The notes beneath the pieces were generated by a model. The model ran no database searches. It was not told where the DNA came from and was given only the letters and a program-made list of their open reading frames with translations. Below are positions 18,612 through 26,589 of a stretch of DNA of 64,000 bases, in pieces. The position numbers and the translations under genes are program-made. The stretch is from Treponema sp. (GTDB taxonomy: Bacteria > Spirochaetota > Spirochaetia > Treponematales > Breznakiellaceae), in assembly GCA_009777335.1 (NCBI GenBank), contig WRMC01000005.1, forward strand, positions 62,001-126,000. Direction: 5' to 3'. The stretch's first letter is position 1, and each line of letters begins with the position of its first letter.

Positions 18612-19996
18612 GATGTTCCTTCCTCTCCGCTAAAGCAGACTGTGCAGAAGGGGATCTGACAGCTGACGCAGGCCCTCTGTAGCCCCCCCAGACTGATGTA
18701 TCTAAGGCTGTCGGCGCCGATTTCTTTTTCTATCTCCTCCAGGCTCATCCGGTTGGCGATTAAACTTTCTTTGCTGTCTATGTCGGTCCCATAGCGGCAG
18801 GTATGGATAAAGGGGGGGGAAGAAATCCTTAGATGGATCTCCCGGGCCCCGGCGGCTTTCAAGGTCCCAACGAGTTTCCCTATGGTGGTTCCCCGGACTA
18901 TGGAGTCATCCACCAGGACCACCCGTTTTCCCTCTATCCCCGCCCGCAGGGGGTTTAGCTTCATCCTCACGGCGCTTAAGCGGAGGTCCTGGGTGGGGTA
19001 GATAAAGCTCCTTCCTATGTAGCGGTTTTTTACGAAGCCGTTCACCAGGGGGAGGGAGCTGGCCTGGGCATAGCCAATGGCCGCATCGAGGCCCGAGTCG
19101 GGGACCCCGCAAACTATGTCAGCCTCCGCGGGGTGTTCCTCAAAAAGAATAGCCCCCATCCTCAGGCGGGCCTCGTAGACACTGAGGCCATCGATGACCG
19201 AATCGGGCCGGGCAAAGTAGACATACTCAAAAATGCAGAGCCCCAGGGCAGGATCTTTTTCCTTCTTGATGGCGAAACCTTCTCTTATCCTTCCTTCCTG
19301 GATGACAAGGATCTCACCGGGAGAAACATCCCGGATAAACTCAAAGCCGCAGGCATCGAAGGCACAGCTCTCGGAGGCAACCATGATGCCCCTCTCGTTT
19401 TTTCCCAGGCAGAGGGGGCGAAAGCCATTACTATCCCGTACAGCATAGAGGGTCCCCTCAGCATCGGCCAGAACCAGGGAAAAGGCCCCCTCGAGCTCAT
19501 GGACTGCCTTAATGATCCCCGAAAGGGTATCCTTCTCCTTGATTATCCTATAGGCAACAAGGAGGGCCGCTACTTCACTGTCACTTTCGGACTTAAACCT
19601 CAGGCCAAAGCCCTCCAGCATGGCCCGGATCTCAGGGGCGTTGGTGATATTCCCGTTATGGGCCAGGGCGATCCTGCCGGTCAGGTACTCGGCCACAAAG
19701 GGTCCCGCATTATGGGGAACGCTGTCGCCGGTGGTCGAGTAGCGGGTATGGCCCACCAGGGTAGAGGCCTGGTCAAAATAATCAGGGAAGCTCGAAAACA
19801 CTTCCGACACAAGGCCCCGGTCTTTTTTGCAGAAAATGTTCCCCCCCTGGACCACCGCTAAGCCTGCGCTTTCCTGGCCCCGATGCTGGAGGGTAATAAG
19901 CCCATTGTAGGCATATTCCTGGCCTCCGGGTTCCGAAAGGCTCAGCCCCAGGACCGCACATTCTTCCCCTGGTTTATCAGTCATGTTCATAGTCAT
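18608..19996 (-). CDS. purF: Amidophosphoribosyltransferase (PurF)
   Basis: First committed purine step: PRPP plus glutamine to phosphoribosylamine. The 462-residue protein is the Bacillus-like iron-sulfur type. Cys13 in GEECAVLGL would become the N-terminal nucleophile after removal of a 12-residue propeptide. The PRPP loop VVLVDDSIVRGTT is intact. Cysteines in GLCIFEYVYFARPDS, FIHTCRYG and the final SCQIPFCTVC match the positions of the 4Fe-4S ligands in that type. The start lies inside the ANTAR gene (20-base overlap). Cluster supply could come from the desulfurase and scaffold genes upstream. Confidence 0.95.
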   Translation of the reverse strand: MTMNMTDKPGEECAVLGLSLSEPGGQEYAYNGLITLQHRGQESAGLAVVQGGNIFCKKDRGLVSEVFSSFPDYFDQASTLVGHTRYSTTGDSVPHNAGPFVAEYLTGRIALAHNGNITNAPEIRAMLEGFGLRFKSESDSEVAALLVAYRIIKEKDTLSGIIKAVHELEGAFSLVLADAEGTLYAVRDSNGFRPLCLGKNERGIMVASESCAFDACGFEFIRDVSPGEILVIQEGRIREGFAIKKEKDPALGLCIFEYVYFARPDSVIDGLSVYEARLRMGAILFEEHPAEADIVCGVPDSGLDAAIGYAQASSLPLVNGFVKNRYIGRSFIYPTQDLRLSAVRMKLNPLRAGIEGKRVVLVDDSIVRGTTIGKLVGTLKAAGAREIHLRISSPPFIHTCRYGTDIDSKESLIANRMSLEEIEKEIGADSLRYISLGGLQRACVSCQIPFCTVCFSGEEGTS

Positions 19997-20549
19997 GTAT
20001 GATCCCCTCGCTCACCTGCCGTTTACTTATCCGCTGATCCATGGCCTTCTTTTCGATATACCGGTGGGCCTCCTGTTCGCTCATCCGGGCAGAGGAAATC
20101 AATATGTTTTTCGCCCGGTCTATAATAAGGATGTCTTCAATTTTTTGCTTGAGCCCTTCATTCTCTACCTGAAAATTGGCGAGCCGGGATCGTACCGTCC
20201 TGGCAAGGCTGATAATCTGACGCAGGGATTCGGGGCTGATGGGTTTTGCCAAGGTGAAGACCCCATCCCCTTCACAGACCGCCGTCACGGCGGGGTAGAT
20301 TTCGCTTTTTACCGCCAAAATTACCTGGCAAAGCCCCTGGGAAGCCACATGCCGGGCCAGGTCTTCCCCGTTCTCGTCCGGCAGGGGTGAATTAATAAAG
20401 ACCAGATCAAAATCCTTTTCGAGGAGGAGCCTTCGGCCCTCACCGGCGGAGCGGGAGTAGATGACATCGTAAATGGAATAGCTCCTTAGGAGTTCCGCAA
20501 TGGCGGAAAAGCTAGGCTCTGAGGGAGCTAAAATCAAGGCGCTTTCCAT
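19977..20549 (-). CDS. ANTAR-domain antiterminator with degenerate receiver
   Basis: A 190-residue regulator. Residues 1-115 look like a response-regulator receiver, but the phosphoacceptor position in DLVFINSPLPDENG is Asn53 instead of Asp, and the N-terminal acidic pair is missing (ALILAPSEP); only Lys102 in TLAKP is kept. Residues 131-187 form an ANTAR RNA-binding domain (IIDRAKNIL, MSEQEAHRYIEKKAMDQR). Founding members AmiR and NasT stop transcription termination in amide and nitrate operons; AmiR too has a pseudo-receiver. It lies between glnA (8 bases) and purF (overlap). I infer that it acts on the two hexaloop leaders in this same gene run, with an unknown nitrogen signal. Confidence 0.88.
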   Translation of the reverse strand: MESALILAPSEPSFSAIAELLRSYSIYDVIYSRSAGEGRRLLLEKDFDLVFINSPLPDENGEDLARHVASQGLCQVILAVKSEIYPAVTAVCEGDGVFTLAKPISPESLRQIISLARTVRSRLANFQVENEGLKQKIEDILIIDRAKNILISSARMSEQEAHRYIEKKAMDQRISKRQVSEGIIHDYEHD

Positions 20550-20557
20550 ATGGTTAC

Positions 20558-21883
20558 CTAAAGCACATAAAAATAGGTTTCGGTGTAAAACCCTTCCTTA
20601 TCTCCGGCTTTTTCAAAATCATTAACCTCCCCTTCTTTAACTTCCAGAAACTTCGCCAAGACTTCGGGTCCCAGGATCTCGGCCGCAAAGGTGCTCCCCC
20701 TGGCCAGGTCTATGGCCTCCCTGAGGGTCCCCGGGAGCTTTTCCAGGGAGCCCGTCACGGCCCTGTCGGCGGTATAGAGATCCGCATTCACCGAAGGGGG
20801 CAGCTCCCTTTTTTCTTCTATCCCGTCCAGCCCCGCATGGATTAAAAGGGCAAAGGCCAGATAGGGGTTTACCGAAGGGTCCGGGGACCTTAGCTCCATC
20901 CTTACCCTCTCGCCCTTGGCGGCGGGGATACGGATCAACTGGGAACGGTTATGGGGAGACCAGGACACATAGAGGGGGGCATCGAATTTTCCAAAACGCT
21001 CGTAGGAATTGGCCGTGGGATTCAAAAAGAGGGTAATCTCCCGGATCTTGGACAGAATCCCGGCGATAAAATACTCCGACACCGCCGAATGTTCATCGGT
21101 GTCGGCGACCTTGAAGATGTTCTTCCCCCTCTGGCTTAGGGAGAGGTTAATATGAAGACCATTCCCCGGGGCAAAAGAAAGGGGCTTGGGCATGAATGAA
21201 GCGAAGAGGCCGTTCCTTTCGGCGATGGCCTTTACCACGGTCTTAAAGGTCTGAAGATTGTCCGCCGCCTCCAGGGCATTACTGAACTTAAAATCGATCT
21301 CGTTCTGTCCCGGCCCCTGCTCGTGGTGGGAGGCCTCGGGCCGAATTCTCATCTCCGCCAGGGTCAGGCAAATTTCCCGGCGTATGTTTTCCCCCTTATC
21401 CAGGGGGAGGAGGTCCAGGTAGCCCCCCCGGTCAAAGGGACGCAAAGTGGGGTCCCCCTGTTCATCGGTCTTAAAGAGGTAGAACTCGCACTCGGAGCCC
21501 ACCTTGCAGGTATAGCCCATCCGGTCGGCCCGCTCTTCGGCAGCCTTTAAAAAGGCCCGGCCGTCATGGGAAAAGGCTGAGCCGTTGGGGTTTTTTATGT
21601 CACAGTAAAACCGGGCCACCCTGCCGGGGCCGGGCCGCCAGGGCAGGATGTCCAGGGTAATGGGGTCCGGAAAAAGGAGGAGGTCCGAATCGGTCACATC
21701 CTTAAAGCCCCGGATCACATGGGCATCGAAGGAGACCCCGTTCTCGAAGGCCTCTTCCAGCTCCTCCGGCATGATGGCAATATTTTTCTGCATCCCCAGA
21801 AGATCACAGAAGGCCAGGCGGATAAACTTAATATCGTTCCCCCGGATAAACTCAAGAACATCCTTTACGGTATTATTCATCAT
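20558..21883 (-). CDS. glnA: Type I glutamine synthetase
   Basis: Makes glutamine from glutamate and ammonia. At 441 residues it is the short GSI-alpha form, lacking the insertion and the adenylylation-site tyrosine region of enteric GSI-beta. Family motifs: NPxxxAxxRFG equivalent NPTANSYERFG, the ATP/Mg region PGNGLHINLSLS, and the RMELRSPDPSVNPYLAFA segment. It lies 6 bases from glmS and 8 from the ANTAR gene. With GSIII at 2286-4376 the operon encodes two unrelated glutamine synthetases. Confidence 0.95.
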   Translation of the reverse strand: MMNNTVKDVLEFIRGNDIKFIRLAFCDLLGMQKNIAIMPEELEEAFENGVSFDAHVIRGFKDVTDSDLLLFPDPITLDILPWRPGPGRVARFYCDIKNPNGSAFSHDGRAFLKAAEERADRMGYTCKVGSECEFYLFKTDEQGDPTLRPFDRGGYLDLLPLDKGENIRREICLTLAEMRIRPEASHHEQGPGQNEIDFKFSNALEAADNLQTFKTVVKAIAERNGLFASFMPKPLSFAPGNGLHINLSLSQRGKNIFKVADTDEHSAVSEYFIAGILSKIREITLFLNPTANSYERFGKFDAPLYVSWSPHNRSQLIRIPAAKGERVRMELRSPDPSVNPYLAFALLIHAGLDGIEEKRELPPSVNADLYTADRAVTGSLEKLPGTLREAIDLARGSTFAAEILGPEVLAKFLEVKEGEVNDFEKAGDKEGFYTETYFYVL

Positions 21884-21889
21884 GTCCCC

Positions 21890-23701
21890 CTATTCTACGG
21901 TCACACTTTTTGCCAAGTTCCTTGGCTTATCTATATCCAGGCCCTTATTGGCCGCAATGTAATAGGCCAGAAGCTGCAGTACCAAAACCGACAGGGAGGG
22001 CGAAAAAAGCTCATAAACCCTGGGGAGGCTCAACTGCACCAGATCATCCCCCATCCCGGAGACTTCAGCATTCCCTACCAAAAGAACCCGGGCCCCCCGG
22101 CTGATCACTTGCTCGGTGTTTGACATTATTTTGGGATACAGGGCCTTTCGGCTGGCAATGGATACCACCAGGGTATTATCTTCGATGAGGGAGATGGTTC
22201 CATGTTTTAGCTCTCCCCCCGCATAGGCCTCTGAATGAATATAGCTTATTTCCTTTAGTTTAAGCGAGCCTTCGGCGGCGATGGCATAGTCGATATTCCG
22301 CCCTATGAAAAAAATGCTCTTCTTTCCCACCCAGGAGGCGGCATGTTTTTGGATCATCCCGGTAGAAGAGAGGACCTCCTCGGCCTTGTCGGGAAGGGAC
22401 TGGATCTCTTCCCCCAGGATCTGGGCCTCTTCCTTCGTAATGGCCCCCAGGGCGGCGGCACTATGGACCGAAAAAATATAGAGGAGGACCAGCTGGGCCG
22501 AAAAGGCCTTGGTGGTGGCCACCGCAATCTCGGGGCCCGCGGAGGTAAAGAGGCAGAGTTCGGCCTCCTTGGCGATGGTGCTCCCCACCACGTTTACTAT
22601 CCCCAGAGTCGCCGCCCCCTTCTCTTTGGCCAGGCGAAGGGCCGCAATGGTATCCGCCGTTTCTCCCGACTGACTAATGAGGACCACCAAGCTTGAAGCA
22701 TCGATGATGGGATCCCTATAACGGAACTCGCTGGCTATATCGATCTCTACAGGGACCCGGCAGAGTTCCTCAAAGACGTATTTCCCCACCAGGGCCGCAT
22801 TATAGGCGGAACCGCAGCCGGTAATGACTATCTTGCGGTACCGGGCGATATCAAGGCCCTCGAGGACCTCGTGATTCCTTCCCTTCCATAAACTGTCCTG
22901 GATGGTCTCCCGGAGGACCCGGCCCTGCTCCAGGATCTCCTTAAACATAAAATGAGGATGTCCCCCCTTTTCGGCACTATCCAGGCTCCAGGTGACCTCT
23001 TCCTTTTCTTTTATAAGTGGCTCCCCCTGGGGGTCAAAAAATTCACAGGAGTCCCGGCCAAGGAGGGCGATTTCCCTATCTTGCAGATAGTAGACCTCCC
23101 TGGTGTGTTCCAGGATCGCCGGAATGTCGGAGGCGATAAAGGCACCATGTTCCGAAAGGCCGGCGATAAGGGGGCTGTCCTTTTTTATGGCCCCCAGAAC
23201 CTCCGGTTTATCGGCACAGATGATCCCCAGGGCATAGGAACCCTCCAGGACCTCAGAGAGTTTTATCATGGTCTCCTTTAGATCCCCCCGGTAAAACTGC
23301 TCCGCCAGGTGGGCGATCACCTCCGTGTCTGTCTCGGACTGAAAGGCCGCCCCCCTTTGGACCAGTTTTTCTTTTAATTGGCGGTAGTTCTCGATAATCC
23401 CGTTATGGACCACCGCGATCTTTTGCTGCTCCCCCAGGTGGGGATGGGAATTAAGATCCGAGGGCTCCCCGTGGGTGGCCCAGCGGGTATGCCCTATGCC
23501 TAGGGTACCCTCCAGGGGGCTGGCGGCCAGGCGGCTTTCCAGGGCGCTGAGCCGGCCCTTCTCTTTCGAGACAGCCAGGCCCCCCCGGCCCAGGACCGCT
23601 ATGCCCGCCGAATCGTAGCCCCGGTACTCCAGCTTTTTAAGGCCCCCCAAGAGGATGGGGACCGCCTCTTTCATCCCTATGTATCCGATTATGCCGCACA
23701 T
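21890..23701 (-). CDS. glmS: Glucosamine-6-phosphate synthase (isomerising)
   Basis: Uses glutamine to turn fructose 6-phosphate into glucosamine 6-phosphate for peptidoglycan. The 603-residue protein begins MCGIIGYIG, so Cys2 becomes the class II nucleophile after Met removal; this fixes the start at 23701 and rules out a 19-residue longer reading. Two SIS domains follow (ISQSGETADT in the first) and the family tail DIDKPRNLAKSVTVE is present. No glmS ribozyme is possible in the ten-base gap after purA, so control must come from the operon leader. Confidence 0.96.
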   Translation of the reverse strand: MCGIIGYIGMKEAVPILLGGLKKLEYRGYDSAGIAVLGRGGLAVSKEKGRLSALESRLAASPLEGTLGIGHTRWATHGEPSDLNSHPHLGEQQKIAVVHNGIIENYRQLKEKLVQRGAAFQSETDTEVIAHLAEQFYRGDLKETMIKLSEVLEGSYALGIICADKPEVLGAIKKDSPLIAGLSEHGAFIASDIPAILEHTREVYYLQDREIALLGRDSCEFFDPQGEPLIKEKEEVTWSLDSAEKGGHPHFMFKEILEQGRVLRETIQDSLWKGRNHEVLEGLDIARYRKIVITGCGSAYNAALVGKYVFEELCRVPVEIDIASEFRYRDPIIDASSLVVLISQSGETADTIAALRLAKEKGAATLGIVNVVGSTIAKEAELCLFTSAGPEIAVATTKAFSAQLVLLYIFSVHSAAALGAITKEEAQILGEEIQSLPDKAEEVLSSTGMIQKHAASWVGKKSIFFIGRNIDYAIAAEGSLKLKEISYIHSEAYAGGELKHGTISLIEDNTLVVSIASRKALYPKIMSNTEQVISRGARVLLVGNAEVSGMGDDLVQLSLPRVYELFSPSLSVLVLQLLAYYIAANKGLDIDKPRNLAKSVTVE

Positions 23702-23711
23702 GGTATATCGA

Positions 23712-25001
23712 TCACTCCATGATGATGTAACTGTCCCGGCCGGCCCCAACGGAGACATACTTTATTTTGGTTGAGACCGCTTTTTCCAGATAGCGGATAT
23801 ACTGGAGGGCCTCTTTAGGAAGCTCCGACTGATAGCGGCACTGGGAGATATCCTTCTTAAACCCATCCAGATATTCGTAGACCGGCCGGGCCTTGGCAAG
23901 TTTCTCCCCGGTGGGAAAGTCCCGGCACTCTCTGCCCTGTACTTCATAGGCCACACAGACCGGGATGCTATCCATATAGGAGAGCACGTCCAGCTTGGTC
24001 AGGGCTATCTCGTGGGCCCCCTGGACCTGGATGCCATAGGAGCTGGCGGGGACATCAAAGGCCCCTACCCTTCTAGGCCTCCCGGTGGCTGCCCCGTATT
24101 CGGCCCCCTGCTCCCGGAGCAGTTCCGCCTCGGGGCCCTCCATCTCTACCACAAAGGGGCCCTCCCCCACACAGCTTGAGTAGGCCTTCATCACCCCGAT
24201 GACGTGATCCACCCGGGCCCCGGGGATCCCGGCCCCTATGGGAGCAAAGGAGGCCAGGGTCTGGGATGAACTCGTATAGGGATAGATCCCGTAGTCTATG
24301 TCCCGTAAAGATCCCAATTGGGCCTCGAAGAGGATGTTCATCTTTTTCTCCTGGGCCCGGGCCAGGTAGGCCCTGGTGTCGCAGATATAGGGCAGAAGAG
24401 GTTCCCCGTACTGGCCCAGCCAGGAAAGGATCTCCTCCTTTTGGGCTTCCAGGTCTTTTTCTTCTTTATACGAGTCATAGGATTGAAGGGTGAGGTTCTT
24501 CCAGGAGAGGAGGTCCCCCACCTTTTCTTCCAGGGAGGCGGGGTCAAGAAGGTCCCCCATGCGGAGCCCCTTCTTCATATACTTATCCCCGTAGACCGGA
24601 GCTATGCCCCGGCGAGTGGACCCATACTTCTTGTCCCCCAGGCGTTCTTCCTCCAGGATATCCTGCATCTTGTGATAGGGAAGGCAGATAAAAGACCGGT
24701 CGCTGATTTTAAGGTTCCCCGGTTCAATCTTAACCCCCTTTTGGGCCAGGTCCCCCATTTCTCCCCAGAGGTGCTCCAGGTCTATCACCATCCCCAGGCC
24801 CATGACATTTATGGTCCCCTCCCGGAAGACCCCCGAGGGGAGGAGATTGAGAACAAACTTGCCCCGGTCGTTCACCACCGTATGACCCGCATTGTTCCCC
24901 CCCTGGTAGCGGCAGATGATGTCATAGCCCCCCGAAAGAAGGTCCACCATCCGGCCCTTGCCTTCATCTCCCCAGTTTACTCCCACAACCGCCGTAAGCA
25001 T
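23712..25001 (-). CDS. purA: Adenylosuccinate synthetase
   Basis: Joins IMP and aspartate with GTP, first step to AMP. The 429-residue enzyme begins MLTAVVGVNWGDEGKGRMVD, with the P-loop-like GDEGKG and then NAGHTVV. The ATG at 25001 has AGGAGAGG upstream and lies 10 bases after purB; the 55 additional upstream codons overlap purB and are rejected. C-terminal RPRRVGAFD and the TKLDVLS base-recognition motif are intact. Confidence 0.95.
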   Translation of the reverse strand: MLTAVVGVNWGDEGKGRMVDLLSGGYDIICRYQGGNNAGHTVVNDRGKFVLNLLPSGVFREGTINVMGLGMVIDLEHLWGEMGDLAQKGVKIEPGNLKISDRSFICLPYHKMQDILEEERLGDKKYGSTRRGIAPVYGDKYMKKGLRMGDLLDPASLEEKVGDLLSWKNLTLQSYDSYKEEKDLEAQKEEILSWLGQYGEPLLPYICDTRAYLARAQEKKMNILFEAQLGSLRDIDYGIYPYTSSSQTLASFAPIGAGIPGARVDHVIGVMKAYSSCVGEGPFVVEMEGPEAELLREQGAEYGAATGRPRRVGAFDVPASSYGIQVQGAHEIALTKLDVLSYMDSIPVCVAYEVQGRECRDFPTGEKLAKARPVYEYLDGFKKDISQCRYQSELPKEALQYIRYLEKAVSTKIKYVSVGAGRDSYIIME

Positions 25002-25011
25002 GTTCCTCTCC

Positions 25012-26436
25012 TTATACCCGGATGCTGATATCGATCCCTGGCAGGTCCCCATAGGCCCCCAGTCTCTCCTCCGCCTGGGCCAGAAACTCCTCGCACTGCT
25101 CCTGGCTCCGGCCGGTAAACTGCCGGGCCTCCAGGAGGGCCGAGATTTCTTCCCCCGAGATCCCAAAGGCGGGATCTCCCCCTATCCTTTCCAGGAGGTC
25201 CATGGGGCCCCCCGCCTTTATTTGCTTGCTGGCTTCCATTGAATGGACCCGAATCCGCTCATGGAGGCTCTGCCTATCCTTCCCCCGGGAGACACAGTAC
25301 ATAAGGATGTTCTCGGTGGCCATGAAGGGGAGTTCCTCCTCCAGATGCCGGGCCATACGATGGGGGTAGACCTCCAGGCCCCCCGCCACGTTGATCACCA
25401 GGGAAAGCATGCCGTCAGCGGCCAGAAAGGCCTCAGGGATGGCGATCCGCCTATTGGCGGAGTCATCGAGGGTCCGCTCCAGCCACTGGGAAGAGGCGGT
25501 CATGGCGGGGTTTTGGGCGGCATTGATTATATAGCGGGCCAGGGAGGCTATCCTCTCGCTCCGCATGGGATTCCGTTTATAGGCCATGGCGGAGGACCCC
25601 ACCTGGCCCTCCTCGAAGGGCTCTTCAATCTCTTGCAGGTGGGAGAGGAGCCGCAGATCATTGGAAAATTTGGCAGCGCTCTGGGCGATTCCCGATAGGA
25701 CCGAGAGGGAAAAGTAATCGACCTTCCGGGAATAGGTCTGGCCGCTGACCCCATAGGCCCCGGTAAAGCCCATCTTCCGGCAGATCTTCTCTTCCAGGGC
25801 CTTTACCTTCTGGTGATCCCCCCCAAAGAGATGAAGGAAGCTGGCAGCGGTTCCGGTGGTCCCCCGGCAGCCCAGAAGCCTTAATTGTGCCTGGGTAAAC
25901 TCGATCTGATCCAGATCCAAAAGGAGATCCTGAATCCAGAGGCAGGCCCGCTTGCCTACGGTGGTGGGCTGGGCGGGCTGGAAGTGGGTATAACCCAGAC
26001 AGGGAAGCCCCTTATAGAGGCGGGCAAATTCGCAGAGCTTGGCTATGGCCCCCACAAGGAGATCCTTAATCCGGCCCAGGGCCTCCTTCTGCAAGATGAT
26101 ATCGGTGTTATCCCCCACATAGGCCGAGGTGGCCCCCAGATGAATGATGGGCCGGGCCCGGGGGCATTGATCTCCAAAGGCCATGATGTGGGCCATCACG
26201 TCATGGCGGGTCTGGGCCTCGTAATCCCTGGCGGCCTGGTAGTTGATATCCGATACATGGGCCCGCATCTCTTCTATCTGCTGGTCGCTTATGTCCAGCC
26301 CTAACTCCTGCTGGGCCTCTGCCAGGGCTACCCAGAGGCGGCGCCAGGTGGAGAATTTGCGGTCCTCCGAAAAGATGCCCTGCATCTGGGCGCTGGCATA
26401 GCGGGAGCAGAGGGGATTCACATAGCGGTCCGACAT
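25012..26436 (-). CDS. purB: Adenylosuccinate lyase
   Basis: Cleaves SAICAR and adenylosuccinate, working just before and with PurA and PurC. The 474-residue protein has the superfamily signature SSAMAYKRNPMRSERI and the GYTHFQPAQPTTVGKR segment of the second conserved block. The start at 26436 (MSDRYVNPL) has AAAGGAG upstream; a longer frame would run through the attenuator leader. It is the first gene behind the leader at 26465-26534. Confidence 0.95.
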   Translation of the reverse strand: MSDRYVNPLCSRYASAQMQGIFSEDRKFSTWRRLWVALAEAQQELGLDISDQQIEEMRAHVSDINYQAARDYEAQTRHDVMAHIMAFGDQCPRARPIIHLGATSAYVGDNTDIILQKEALGRIKDLLVGAIAKLCEFARLYKGLPCLGYTHFQPAQPTTVGKRACLWIQDLLLDLDQIEFTQAQLRLLGCRGTTGTAASFLHLFGGDHQKVKALEEKICRKMGFTGAYGVSGQTYSRKVDYFSLSVLSGIAQSAAKFSNDLRLLSHLQEIEEPFEEGQVGSSAMAYKRNPMRSERIASLARYIINAAQNPAMTASSQWLERTLDDSANRRIAIPEAFLAADGMLSLVINVAGGLEVYPHRMARHLEEELPFMATENILMYCVSRGKDRQSLHERIRVHSMEASKQIKAGGPMDLLERIGGDPAFGISGEEISALLEARQFTGRSQEQCEEFLAQAEERLGAYGDLPGIDISIRV

Positions 26437-26464
26437 CAGGAACTCCTTTCCATCCATGGACAAC

Positions 26465-26523
26465 AAAAAAGGGCGTCCATCGGCAGCTCCAAGACTTCCT
26501 TGGAACCGCAGATGAACGCCCTT
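26465..26523 (-). terminator. Intrinsic terminator in the purB leader (attenuator)
   Basis: On the minus strand AAGGGCGTTCATC pairs with GATGGACGCCCTT (13 pairs, one G-U), enclosing an inner stem built on TCCAAG and CTTGGA, and is followed by six T. The T run ends about 28 bases before the purB start codon, so it is a leader attenuator, not an end-of-operon signal. Its 5' arm overlaps the hexaloop hairpin at 26508-26534. Confidence 0.85.
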
Positions 26524-26534
26524 GTTCAAGCTGC
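26508..26534 (-). promoter_or_regulatory. ANTAR-type hexaloop hairpin (antiterminator) before purB
   Basis: Minus-strand RNA can fold UGAAC-AAGGGC-GUUCA: five pairs closing a six-base loop with A1 and G4. Below a small internal loop four more pairs (GCAG with CUGC) extend the stem. The sequence GAACAAGGGYGTT is shared with the gatC leader, although the flanking stem bases differ. The hairpin begins at the predicted transcript start and competes with the terminator. It would be a plausible binding site for the ANTAR protein at 19977-20549. The inner downstream hairpin has a five-base loop, so a second classical hexaloop is not evident. Confidence 0.62.
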
Positions 26535-26537
26535 CTT

Positions 26538-26567
26538 ACTATATCGATTTCGCAGGGGCTCTGTCAA
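26538..26567 (-). promoter_or_regulatory. Sigma-70-type promoter for purB operon
   Basis: On the minus strand TTGACA (26562-26567), an 18-base spacer containing GCGAAAT, and TATAGT (26538-26543). Both boxes are strong. It lies in the 150-base gap between the IscU-like gene and purB, so the purine-amide genes can be made independently of the cysteine desulfurase pair. Confidence 0.78.
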
Positions 26568-26589
26568 TCCTGCTTCTTGGTGCTGCCCC

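Noticed and set aside
14313-26567. The two leaders as T-box, purine or PRPP/ppGpp riboswitches
   Set aside because: They are only about 60 bases long, with no T-box core sequence and no purine-riboswitch junction; a single hexaloop hairpin plus terminator fits ANTAR-type attenuation better.
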